Below, piece by piece: positions 15,633 to 23,528 of a stretch of DNA of 36,614 bases. Under the pieces are notes generated by a model. That model did not search any database and was not told the origin of the DNA. It worked only from the letters and a program-made list of their open reading frames with translations. Every line of letters begins with the position of its first letter. Position 1 is the first letter of the stretch. The stretch comes from an uncultured Clostridia bacterium (lineage in GTDB: Bacteria; Bacillota; Clostridia; Oscillospirales; Acutalibacteraceae). The stretch spans positions 1 to 36,614 of the forward strand of contig CAMJJL010000019.1 of the NCBI GenBank assembly GCA_946406145.1, written 5' to 3'. The position numbers and the translations under genes are program-made.

Positions 15633-15809
15633 ATCCGCTGCAATGTCCCGAACCCTTCCGCTACATGTCACCCAAACTCGAAGCAATCAACCGCCCCTAT
15701 ATGCGCGCAAGACCGCCTGATCCACCACATCTTGATACCCTTCAAAAAACTATACAAAGATATTGGTGAAGAATTTGTAAAATTTATGATAAAAATGTTA
15801 CAGATTCCC

Positions 15810-15838
15810 TTGATTTTATCTGTATCATGGTATATAAT
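15810..15838 (+). promoter_or_regulatory. dcw promoter upstream of mraZ
   Basis: TTGATT (15810-15815), a 17-base spacer and TATAAT (15833-15838), about 73 bases before the mraZ start and next to the MraZ-box-like repeats. Confidence 0.72.
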
Positions 15839-15846
15839 AGGTTCGT

Positions 15847-15871
15847 TGGTGGCGTTTAGTGTCATTTTGTG
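15847..15871 (+). promoter_or_regulatory. MraZ-box-like triple repeat
   Basis: TGGTG, TAGTG and TTGTG start at 15847, 15857 and 15867, an exact 10-bp period, just downstream of the dcw -10 box. MraZ is known to repress its own operon by binding several short direct repeats at helical-turn spacing. The pentamer here (TNGTG) differs from the TGGGN form described in E. coli, so the match rests on spacing and location. Confidence 0.55.
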
Positions 15872-15910
15872 ACACATAATGTCCGAGAATCACCAAAAGG
15901 AGGCGGCAGA

Positions 15911-16330
15911 ATGTTTTTAGGTACCAGTGATCATCATCTTGACAGCAAAGGCAGAGTCATTCTGCCGACCGATTTCAGAGAACAGCTCGGCGAGAGCTTT
16001 TACATCACTATGGGCTTTAACCGATGCGCTCAGGTGATGAGCGTCGAAGAGTTCGACCGTCTGCGTGAGCAGATCCGTCAGCTGCCTGCCGATAAGGCGC
16101 TCTCGCTCCAATACCTCCTGATCTCTCCGGCAAAGCTCGTCAGCCCCAACTCGCAGGGCAGGATCATCATTCCGCAAAAGCTCCGCGAGGATGTCGGACT
16201 CAGCGCCGACGTTACCGTAGTCGGTATGGACTCGCGCATCGAGATCTGGGATAAGGCGACCTTTGAGGAATATATGGAACAGCAGAAGAAGGACAGTATC
16301 AAGGAAGCGCTCGAGCTGCTGCGCCTGTAA
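15911..16330 (+). CDS. mraZ: Transcriptional regulator MraZ
   Basis: The product is 139 residues from ATG 15911, chosen because AAAAGGAGG lies eight bases upstream and the family N-terminus (MFLGTSDHHLDSKGRVILP) starts there. Two SpoVT/AbrB-like halves are visible, each with a D(S/N)xGR-type turn: DSKGRVILPTDFR and NSQGRIIIPQKLRE. MraZ forms a ring of subunits that binds repeat DNA at the head of dcw clusters and controls them. It is the first gene of the division cluster here, as is usual, and candidate binding repeats lie in its own leader. Confidence 0.96.
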   Translation: MFLGTSDHHLDSKGRVILPTDFREQLGESFYITMGFNRCAQVMSVEEFDRLREQIRQLPADKALSLQYLLISPAKLVSPNSQGRIIIPQKLREDVGLSADVTVVGMDSRIEIWDKATFEEYMEQQKKDSIKEALELLRL

Positions 16331-16331
16331 A

Positions 16332-16374
16332 CGTCATCGTAAGGGATTCCATTATCCCGTGACAATCTCAACCG
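16332..16374. repeat. 43-bp dispersed hairpin repeat, copy 2
   Basis: It has the same length and ends as 7614-7656 (CGTCAT... and ...CAATCTCAACCG), but the central stem is GGGAT/ATCCC instead of GGCACA/TGTGCC. The changes keep the pairing. It lies between mraZ and rsmH inside the dcw transcript, beginning right after the mraZ stop codon. Confidence 0.75.
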
Positions 16375-16405
16375 ATTGAATACGACAGAAAGTGAGTGTC
16401 TGCGC

Positions 16406-17329
16406 ATGGAGTTCAACCATGTTTCCGTACTGCTGAATGAAGCGGTCGATAGCTTGAATATCCGCGAAGACGGCGTCTATGTCGACGGCACTGCCGGCGG
16501 CGGCGGACACTCTGCTGCGATCCTCTCGCGTCTGACGACGGGAACGCTGTACAGCATCGATCAGGATCCCGACGCGATCGCGACCGTCACCGAGCGTTTT
16601 CGCGGTGACAGCCGTTCGCGTATCATCGAGGGCAACTTCGGCGAAATGAGCCGGCTGTTGCACGATATCGGGGTCGAAGCCGTAGACGGTGTACTGCTCG
16701 ATATCGGTGTATCGTCCCATCAGCTCGATGAAGGATCCCGCGGTTTTTCCTATCACGTGGACGCGCCGCTGGATATGCGCATGAGTCAAAGCGGAGAGAC
16801 TGCCGCCGATCTGGTCAACACCCTGTCGGTCGGTGAGCTCAGTCGTATTCTCTCACTCTACGGAGAGGAAAAGTACGCCTATTCCATTGCGAAGGGGATC
16901 GCGCGATATCGCGAGACGAAGCGGATCGAATCGACCCTGGAGCTGGCGGAACTCATCAAGGATAACGTACCGCAAAAGGTGCGTCGGGACGGACATCCTG
17001 CGCGCAAATCCTTTCAGGCGATCCGTATCGCGGTCAACCATGAGCTCGATGTGCTTGAAAGCGGCTTACAGGGCGCCTTTGAAATGCTCAACCAGGGCGG
17101 ACGACTCAGCGTCATCACCTTTCATTCGCTGGAGGATCGCATCGTCAAGCAGTTTATGCGTGACAAAGCGCAGGGCTGTACCTGCCCGAAGGACTTCCCC
17201 GTGTGCGTATGCGGCAAAAAACCGCAGGTCAGGATCATCACGCGCAAGCCGATCTGTCCCTCAGAGGAGGAAAATGAGCGCAATCCGAGGGCTCGTTCGG
17301 CAAAGCTCAGAGTCTGTGAAAGGCTTTAA
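16406..17329 (+). CDS. rsmH: 16S rRNA (cytosine-1402-N4)-methyltransferase RsmH
   Basis: The product is 307 residues from ATG 16406, where the conserved MEFNHVSVLLNEAVD opening starts; the ribosome site is weak (AAAGTGAG). Family motifs are DGTAGGGGHS (SAM-binding loop), DQDPDAI, FSYHVDAPLDMRM, HPARKSFQAIRIAVNHEL, FHSLEDRIVKQFM and the C-terminal RNPRARSAKLRVCERL. Length and order are typical. It methylates C1402 of 16S rRNA in the decoding centre. It is also called mraW and is almost always next to mraZ. Confidence 0.97.
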   Translation: MEFNHVSVLLNEAVDSLNIREDGVYVDGTAGGGGHSAAILSRLTTGTLYSIDQDPDAIATVTERFRGDSRSRIIEGNFGEMSRLLHDIGVEAVDGVLLDIGVSSHQLDEGSRGFSYHVDAPLDMRMSQSGETAADLVNTLSVGELSRILSLYGEEKYAYSIAKGIARYRETKRIESTLELAELIKDNVPQKVRRDGHPARKSFQAIRIAVNHELDVLESGLQGAFEMLNQGGRLSVITFHSLEDRIVKQFMRDKAQGCTCPKDFPVCVCGKKPQVRIITRKPICPSEEENERNPRARSAKLRVCERL

Positions 17330-17606
17330 TTTTCCCTATCGGAAGTATAAGAAAAATATTCTGGCAAATTGAGCAAATTAATCATGTTTCCGTTCCATAT
17401 TTGTACAGTTTTACTATGGACATCGGCGACAGTATATAGTAAAATGATAACAAGATTGTAATAATTATTCTACACAAGAAATTGTGATGAAATCTGCGAT
17501 TCAACACATTATCCTGTGAATTTGGATGCAAAATGTCACAATTTCGGTTAAAATTAGATTACAGAATAATTACAGTCGTTGATTCAGATATCTACATTCA
17601 TTTATA

Positions 17607-17612
17607 TATAAT
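17607..17612 (+). promoter_or_regulatory. Possible -10 box in the ftsL leader
   Basis: TATAAT sits within a TA-rich stretch, but no good -35 lies at 16-18 bases (TTGATT at 17579 is 22 bases away). The 498-base gap 17330-17827 is otherwise AT-rich, with one clear hairpin GATAGGC/GCCTATC (17680-17697). Short reading frames in it have no ribosome site or recognisable product. Confidence 0.3.
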
Positions 17613-17827
17613 ACAGGTTTTCAATAACAACCGGACATTCTTATCGGTCTGCTTTTCGCAATGCTTTGTTGTCGTCCTTGATAGGCGCCAGCCTATCGGC
17701 GTCCTCCGCCTCGTCTTGCAAAAAACATCCTCGATAATCATTGTCTTCTTTTTATTGAAAACCAGTATAAACAGAAACAGAAACCAAAGTGCTTGGTATG
17801 CACGCATCGATTTGATTGGGGTGCAAA

Positions 17828-18385
17828 ATGGCTTACTATTCGAGTAGCAGCAGCGCCTATGACTTCACTCTTTTTGAAGAAGCGTATGATTCTTCCGAGA
17901 GAATGAGAGCGCAGGCGGATGACCGTTCCGCTGCAGAGGACAGCGGCACACAACAGAATAAGAGCAGAAGCGAAGAGCGCCGTGCCGAGTCACAGGCGAA
18001 GATAAAGCGGATGCGCAGACGCAAGTCCAATATCGCGCGTATCGCGATCGGCGTTGTGTTCGGCATTGCTGTCGCGTTCATCGTCGCTTCCATTATTCAC
18101 GGACAGGTTCAGCTGACGGAGCTCAATCAGGAGATCTCGGAAGCGAAAGCGCAGCTGGCAGAGCAGCAGAGTGTATACACACAGCTGGAGATGAAGGTCG
18201 ATTCCTCTATCTCCACCACCGTAGTGGAGGACTACGCAAAAAACAATCTCAAAATGAGTAAAGCGACCAACTCCCAGAAGGAGTTTATACAGCTTTCCGA
18301 CAGCGATAAGGCAGAGGTCACTCTCAGCAAGGACAAGAATATTTTTGAGACGATTGCAGAGGCGGTTTCTTCCTTATGGTCATGA
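17828..18385 (+). CDS. ftsL: FtsL-like cell division protein
   Basis: The product is 185 residues from ATG 17828; GGGGTG lies four bases upstream. The layout is a long polar N-terminus (1-70) ending in a Lys/Arg cluster, one membrane helix (about 75-97), then an extracellular coiled coil of LNQEISEAKAQLAEQQSVY type and a short tail. FtsL has almost no sequence conservation and is recognised by this bitopic coiled-coil layout and by its place between rsmH and the division transpeptidase. It would pair with a DivIC-type partner and with FtsQ and recruit FtsW and the PBP. The cytoplasmic part is longer than in most FtsL proteins. The call depends mostly on position. Confidence 0.78.
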   Translation: MAYYSSSSSAYDFTLFEEAYDSSERMRAQADDRSAAEDSGTQQNKSRSEERRAESQAKIKRMRRRKSNIARIAIGVVFGIAVAFIVASIIHGQVQLTELNQEISEAKAQLAEQQSVYTQLEMKVDSSISTTVVEDYAKNNLKMSKATNSQKEFIQLSDSDKAEVTLSKDKNIFETIAEAVSSLWS

Positions 18386-18426
18386 TTTGGTATATATTGA
18401 AAGCGTTTGAATAGAATGTAGATGAG

Positions 18427-18456
18427 ATAAGAGTTGAGATTTGTCTTAACTCTTAT
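18427..18456 (+). promoter_or_regulatory. Strong hairpin between ftsL and the PBP gene
   Basis: ATAAGAGTTGAGA and TCTTAACTCTTAT form a 13-bp stem with one G-U pair and a TTTG loop, followed by TCGTGTTTTAT. The T content is modest, so it may be a partial terminator that lowers PBP expression relative to ftsL. No promoter is obvious between it and the PBP start. Confidence 0.5.
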
Positions 18457-18615
18457 TCGTGTTTTATAGAATATTGATTTTTGTATGCCGCGGCAGCATT
18501 CGGCGCTCTGAAGTCGGTCAAATTCCGTCAAAAATCGGAGCAAATCGCTGCAGAATTCAGATCGGTCGAACAGCTCATAACGTTTGACCGTCTAAGGAGA
18601 AAGGAGAAATCGCTT

Positions 18616-20940
18616 ATGGGTGCTAACCAAAAGCTCAGAAGAAGAACCGTATGGCTTTTGATTATTATCTTGGCGGTTGGCTTCGGCGCTGTCATTACCC
18701 GACTGGCTTTCCTACAGCTGGTACAGGGCGAAGAACTCCAGCGCAGAGCGATTGAACAGCAGCTTTCGGATACCCCCGTATCCGCAAAGCGCGGTACGAT
18801 ATACGACACCAAGGGCAAGATTCTCGCCCAGTCCGCCTCCGTATGGCAGGTGGTCATGGCGCCGGCGTATTTTGACGACGGGTCCGAGGGGGAGGAACAG
18901 CGCCGCTTTGTCGCAAAGCGCCTTAGTGAGATCTTAGGCGTGGATGAAAACGAGACCTATGAGGAAACCACGCAGAACACCTACTATGTCTCCGTCAAGC
19001 GCAAGGTGGAGACCTCGGAGAAGGAGCAGATCATCGAGCTGCAAAACGAGCTTTCCGAGAAGTACCAGAAGGCAGGTATCATCTCCCTGCTCGACGACTA
19101 TAAGCGCTACTATCCCTACAGCGACCTCGCGTCATCGGTCATCGGCTTCACCGGTTCCGAGGATCAGGGTCTGTCGGGCGTAGAGTACCAATACAACGAT
19201 TATCTGTCCGGCACACCCGGCAGAATCGTATCGGCGCAGAACGGCGTCCAAACGGAAATGCCCTTCGATTACAACCAGAACATCGGCGCGATCGACGGCA
19301 GCTCCATCGTGCTCACGATCGATGAGACCGTGCAGAGCATCGTCGAAAAGTACATGAAGCAGGGCGTTATCGACCACAACGTTCATGAACGCGGCGTTTG
19401 CATCGTGATGGACGTCAACAACGGCGAGATCCTCGCGATGGCTTCCGTCAACGGCTTTGACCTGAACAAACCGTATTCCATCAGTGATGACCAGCAAAAG
19501 GAGATCGACGCGATCAACACCGATTATCTCATTAAGCACGATTATATCGAGGAGGGCGTCGACCCCTACAAGCTCAGCGAAAAGGAAAAGAATGAGCTGA
19601 TCGAAAAGGCAAAGGCGGAGGCGAACAGCGCTGCGCTGGCGCGTAACTGGCGTAACAAGGCGATCTCCGATACCTACTATCCCGGTTCGGTTTTCAAGAT
19701 GGTCACCCTGTCGATGGCATTACAGGAGGGCGTTGTCAACAAGGACAGCCGCTTCGGCTGCTCGGGCGCGTTCCAGCTGTATAACGATACCATTCACTGC
19801 CATAACACCGCGGGCCACGGCTCCCAGACCTATCAGGAATGTCTGTGGAACTCCTGCAACCCCGGCTTCATCCAGATTGGACAGCTGGTCGGCAAGGAGA
19901 AATTCTGGGATTATTACCAGGCGTTCGGCTTCTCCGACAAAACAGGCATCGATCTGCCCGGTGAATCCGACGACCAGTTCTTTGTCCATGACGGCGTAGA
20001 GGGCAATATGCTCGACACCGACTTGGCGGTTGCCTCCTTCGGTCAGAACTTCTCGATCACCCCGATCCAGATGATCACCGCCGCGAGCGCGGTGTCCAAC
20101 GGCGGCAAGATCGTACAGCCCCATGTCGTCAAACAGATCCTTGATTCCAACGGTAAGGTCGTCAAGAATACATCCACCGAGACGAAGCGTCAGGTGATCT
20201 CTGAATCCGTGTCCAAAGAGATGTGCGGTATCCTGGAGGAGAACGCGACGACAGGCTCCGGTAAAAACGGCTATGTCGCAGGCTACCGTGTCGGCGGTAA
20301 GACGGGTACATCCGAGAAGCTGATCGACGTCAATGACGACGGGGCGGATGACTATATCGCGTCCTTCTGCGGCTTTGCTCCCGCCAACAATCCGCAGTAT
20401 GCGGCGCTGGTATTCTTTGACGCTCCTCTGGGCGGCAGTTACTACGGCTCCGAGGTCGCGGCTCCCGTATTCGCGAGCATTATGAGCGAGGTTCTGCCAT
20501 ATCTCGACGTCGCGGCGCAGTATACCGATGAAGAAATGAGCAACATCGATACCGCGGCAGGTTCCTATACCGGTCAGAGCATCGAGGACGCCACCAAGGC
20601 GGCTGAGGCAGACGGATTCAGTGTGACGGTCAAGGGCGAAGGCTCGACGGTCATCTCCCAGAGTCCCGCTACCGGCGCTTCAATCCCGACAGGCGGCACC
20701 ATCGTCCTGTACACCGATCAGAGCGCATCCACCGATAAGGTCACCGTACCGAACTTTGTCGGACTGAGCGTATCGGAGGTCAACGGAGTTGCCGCGTCGA
20801 ACAACCTGAACGTCAGCATGACGGGTATGGTTTCCTCGTCTGACGGTACCTCGACTTCACAGAGTATTCCCGAGGGCAATGAGGTTGCGCCGGGTACGGT
20901 CATCACCGTTACCTTCAGCAGCAGCGGCATCGCGGACTAG
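18616..20940 (+). CDS. Division transpeptidase, PBP2/SpoVD-type, with two PASTA domains
   Basis: The product is 774 residues from ATG 18616 with AAGGAG upstream; the frame is open further but lacks a ribosome site there. After a basic stretch and one membrane helix (about 11-33) come the PBP dimerisation domain and the transpeptidase domain. Active-site motifs are SVFK (Ser358), SCN (413-415) and KTG (Lys562). Two C-terminal PASTA repeats follow (about 645-705 and 706-770; the second starts VTVPNFVGLSVSEV). This class B PBP crosslinks septal peptidoglycan made by FtsW. PASTA-bearing forms are either the vegetative Pbp2x/PbpB-type protein or the sporulation form SpoVD. Sequence alone does not separate them, but position in the sole visible dcw cluster favours the vegetative role. 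Confidence 0.94.
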   Translation: MGANQKLRRRTVWLLIIILAVGFGAVITRLAFLQLVQGEELQRRAIEQQLSDTPVSAKRGTIYDTKGKILAQSASVWQVVMAPAYFDDGSEGEEQRRFVAKRLSEILGVDENETYEETTQNTYYVSVKRKVETSEKEQIIELQNELSEKYQKAGIISLLDDYKRYYPYSDLASSVIGFTGSEDQGLSGVEYQYNDYLSGTPGRIVSAQNGVQTEMPFDYNQNIGAIDGSSIVLTIDETVQSIVEKYMKQGVIDHNVHERGVCIVMDVNNGEILAMASVNGFDLNKPYSISDDQQKEIDAINTDYLIKHDYIEEGVDPYKLSEKEKNELIEKAKAEANSAALARNWRNKAISDTYYPGSVFKMVTLSMALQEGVVNKDSRFGCSGAFQLYNDTIHCHNTAGHGSQTYQECLWNSCNPGFIQIGQLVGKEKFWDYYQAFGFSDKTGIDLPGESDDQFFVHDGVEGNMLDTDLAVASFGQNFSITPIQMITAASAVSNGGKIVQPHVVKQILDSNGKVVKNTSTETKRQVISESVSKEMCGILEENATTGSGKNGYVAGYRVGGKTGTSEKLIDVNDDGADDYIASFCGFAPANNPQYAALVFFDAPLGGSYYGSEVAAPVFASIMSEVLPYLDVAAQYTDEEMSNIDTAAGSYTGQSIEDATKAAEADGFSVTVKGEGSTVISQSPATGASIPTGGTIVLYTDQSASTDKVTVPNFVGLSVSEVNGVAASNNLNVSMTGMVSSSDGTSTSQSIPEGNEVAPGTVITVTFSSSGIAD

Positions 20941-21070
20941 ACGCGCGTCTTTTCTCATTCGATTCCAAACATTATCGGGTCGATTTTCAGCGTCGATGAC
21001 GTATTCTGCGACCCTTATCGCGGAGAGTATGCTCTCTCTGCTTTATCATCAAAACAAATGAGGTGTAAAA

Positions 21071-22096
21071 ATGGAGACAGGTTTATGGGCATTCGGTGTA
21101 GCGGCAGTATCATTTGCCGTTACCGCCGTAATAGGAAAGTTCTTGATCCCTTTCCTCCACAAACTGAACTTCGGTCAGACGATCTTAGAGGAAGGACCGA
21201 AATGGCATAAGAACAAGCAGGGAACGCCCACGATGGGCGGTATCATGTTCATCATCGGTATCGTCATCGCCACTACCGCAGGCGTATTGTTGTACGCGGT
21301 GAATCACGGGATGGATTCTGTGAGCTACTTTGTGTTCATCGGTCTGCTGTTCGCGCTGATGAACGGCGCCATCGGCTTTGTTGACGATTATGTCAAGGTC
21401 GTCAAAAAGCGCAATCTCGGCTTGACCGCGATCCAGAAGCTCGTCCTGCAGTTCTTAGCGGCGGCGATCTATCTGTTCCTGATGCACCTGTGCAAGGACA
21501 ATACCGAGATCCTGATCCCCTTCGTCAACCACTATGTCGATCTCGGCTTCTTCTACTATATCATCATGGCGATCGGTCTGGTCGCGATCGTCAACGCGGT
21601 CAACCTGACCGACGGTATCGACGGACTTGACGGCTCGATCACCTTCTTCGCGTGCCTGTTCATGATGCTGATCGCCAACGTGCTGGGCGGTCACGAGGCG
21701 AACGTTCTGTACACCGCGGCAGGCGCAGGCGGATGTCTGGGCTTCCTCGTCTGGAACTTCCATCCAGCCAAGTGCTTTATGGGCGACACCGGTTCGCTGT
21801 TCCTCGGCGGTATGGTGTGCTCGATGGCGTTCGCGATGGATATGCAGCTCATGCTGCTGCTGATCGCGCTGACCTACCTGCTCGAGATGTTCTCGGTCGT
21901 GCTCCAGGTCACCTACTTCAAGATCACCCACGGTAAGCGTATCTTCAAGATGTCGCCGATCCACCATCATTTTGAGATGTGCGGTTGGTCAGAGACCAAG
22001 ATCGTCTGCGTATTCTCCGCGTTCACCGCTCTTTGCGGTCTGATTGCACTGCTGCTGGTGATCTTCGGCATCGTCCAATTGCCGACGGCGGCATAA
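21071..22096 (+). CDS. mraY: Phospho-N-acetylmuramoyl-pentapeptide transferase
   Basis: The product is 341 residues with about ten membrane helices. Diagnostic motifs are KWHKNKQGTPTMGGIMF near the N-terminus, DDYVKVVKKRNLGL, the acidic NLTDGIDGLDGS, FHPAKCFMGDTGSLFLGG, and the histidine motif SPIHHHFEMCGWSE. The enzyme transfers phospho-MurNAc-pentapeptide from UDP to undecaprenyl phosphate, forming lipid I at the inner face of the membrane. GAGGTG precedes the ATG. The murF and murD genes that often flank it are absent; upstream is the PBP and downstream is ftsW. Confidence 0.97.
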   Translation: METGLWAFGVAAVSFAVTAVIGKFLIPFLHKLNFGQTILEEGPKWHKNKQGTPTMGGIMFIIGIVIATTAGVLLYAVNHGMDSVSYFVFIGLLFALMNGAIGFVDDYVKVVKKRNLGLTAIQKLVLQFLAAAIYLFLMHLCKDNTEILIPFVNHYVDLGFFYYIIMAIGLVAIVNAVNLTDGIDGLDGSITFFACLFMMLIANVLGGHEANVLYTAAGAGGCLGFLVWNFHPAKCFMGDTGSLFLGGMVCSMAFAMDMQLMLLLIALTYLLEMFSVVLQVTYFKITHGKRIFKMSPIHHHFEMCGWSETKIVCVFSAFTALCGLIALLLVIFGIVQLPTAA

Positions 22097-22159
22097 TTCT
22101 GACGGCTCCCCCGATCGGGGATAGGGCAAATCAACCCACGGAATGAAGGAATGAGGCAT

Positions 22160-23383
22160 ATGTCAACAATCGAAAACACCTCGCGCCGCAGGGTGCGGGA
22201 TTATGAGGGTGATCGTCGTGCCTCTGACAAAAGAGGCAGACGAAAAATCAATTTCTCTCTGCTGAGTATCGGCAAGGGTATCGATATCCCCTTTGTACTG
22301 CTGATACTGGTACTGCTCACCATCGGCATCACCATGATGTTTTCGGCGAGCTATCCCGTCGCCTATTATGAGATCGGCGACAGCTATTATTATCTCAAAC
22401 GTCAGCTCCTGTTTGCGCTGATCGGACTGGTGATCATGTTCGGCGTCTCCTTCTTGGATTACCACCATTATCACCGTTTCGCGGCTATTATCCTCGGCTT
22501 GAGCTATTTTGCGCTGCTGCTGGTATTGGTGCTGCCGTCACAGGAGGGCGGCGTTCACCGATGGATCGGCGTCGGCGCGTTCGGTATACAGGCGTCGGAG
22601 ATCAGTAAATTCGCGATCATCCTGTTTTTGGCGCACTGGGGTAGCCGCTATTATGACCGGATGGATACGTTCAAATACGGTATCCTGCCCGGCGCGGCGG
22701 TATTCCTCTCCACAGCGCTGCTGCTGCTGTTCGAGCCGCATTACTCCTGTATCGTTATCATCGGTATCCTGACCGTCATCATGCTCTATGTATCGGGCAT
22801 CAAGGTCAAGTGGCTCGCGATCGGCGCGGCGATCCTCGTAGCGCTGATCCTGCTCTTGTGGGTGACCGGCATGCTGACCTACGCGATGGAGCGTATGGAC
22901 GGCTGGGGTCAGGCGCTGAATGAGGATCTCGACCGGGATATGTGGAACAGTACATGGCAGACGCGCAACAGCCTGTACGCGATCGGTTCGGGCGGATTGT
23001 TCGGACTCGGACTCGGGCAGAGCCGACAAAAATACCTCTACCTGCCCGAACCGCAGAACGACTTTATCTTCGCCATCGTATGCGAGGAGCTCGGATTGGT
23101 CGGCGCGGTCATCATCCTGTTGATCTTTGCGTTGCTGGTATGGCGCGGCGTTATCATCTCACTGCGTGCGCGCGACCGCTTCGGTAAGCTGCTCGGTATC
23201 GGACTGATCAGTCATATCGGACTGCAGGTCATATTGAATATTCTGGTTATTACGGACTGGCTGCCCAACACGGGTATCTCCCTGCCGTTCTTCAGCTACG
23301 GAGGCTCCTCGCTGCTGACGTTGATGTTCGAGATGGGCGTCATCCTCTCCATATCCAGATCGTCGAATATAGAAAAGAGTTAG
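22160..23383 (+). CDS. ftsW: SEDS-family peptidoglycan glycosyltransferase FtsW
   Basis: The product is 407 residues if it starts at ATG 22160, which is nine bases from GAAGGA; the in-frame ATG at 22151 touches that site and is less likely. A basic N-terminus leads to ten membrane helices. SEDS landmarks are GITMMFSASYPVAYYE near the first helix, FGIQASEISKFAIILFLA, the large outside loop after WVTGML, GLGLGQSRQKYLYLPEPQNDFIF and FFSYGGSSLLTLMFEMG near the end. FtsW polymerises lipid II at the septum together with the class B PBP encoded upstream. RodA is a close relative, but the dcw context indicates FtsW. Confidence 0.95.
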   Translation: MSTIENTSRRRVRDYEGDRRASDKRGRRKINFSLLSIGKGIDIPFVLLILVLLTIGITMMFSASYPVAYYEIGDSYYYLKRQLLFALIGLVIMFGVSFLDYHHYHRFAAIILGLSYFALLLVLVLPSQEGGVHRWIGVGAFGIQASEISKFAIILFLAHWGSRYYDRMDTFKYGILPGAAVFLSTALLLLFEPHYSCIVIIGILTVIMLYVSGIKVKWLAIGAAILVALILLLWVTGMLTYAMERMDGWGQALNEDLDRDMWNSTWQTRNSLYAIGSGGLFGLGLGQSRQKYLYLPEPQNDFIFAIVCEELGLVGAVIILLIFALLVWRGVIISLRARDRFGKLLGIGLISHIGLQVILNILVITDWLPNTGISLPFFSYGGSSLLTLMFEMGVILSISRSSNIEKS

Positions 23384-23385
23384 TC

Positions 23386-23413
23386 GGTTAACGGTTAACA
23401 GTTAACGGTTAAC
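23386..23413. repeat. Four tandem RGTTAAC heptamers
   Basis: GGTTAAC, GGTTAAC, AGTTAAC, GGTTAAC begin two bases after the ftsW stop codon. Each unit contains the palindrome GTTAAC. Confidence 0.9.
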
Positions 23414-23458
23414 GGCGGTGGGAAACGCTCCGCGTTTTGATTATATTTAGAATTGACC

Positions 23459-23510
23459 GAGCGAAGCGAGAAACCTTCACCGTTCACCGTTCACCATTCA
23501 CCGTTCACCC
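23459..23510. repeat. GAGCGAAGCGAGA box plus four CACCRTT heptamers (copy 2)
   Basis: The same composite as 12422-12474: the 13-base box (23459-23471), then CACCGTT, CACCGTT, CACCATT, CACCGTT (23478-23505). It ends 23 bases before the murG start codon. Confidence 0.85.
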
Positions 23511-23528
23511 CAAAAAACGGAGTTTTTT

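Noticed and set aside
15465..15872. Small open frames across 15465-15872
   Set aside because: They cross the heptamer array and the MITE-like element, have no ribosome site and no recognisable product.
18481..18615. N-terminal extension of the PBP
   Set aside because: It would start at TTG without a ribosome site, whereas AAGGAG precedes ATG 18616 directly before the basic stretch and membrane helix.
22109..22120. CCCCGATCGGGG palindrome between mraY and ftsW
   Set aside because: It has no loop, no T-run and no second copy, so neither a terminator nor an operator can be supported.
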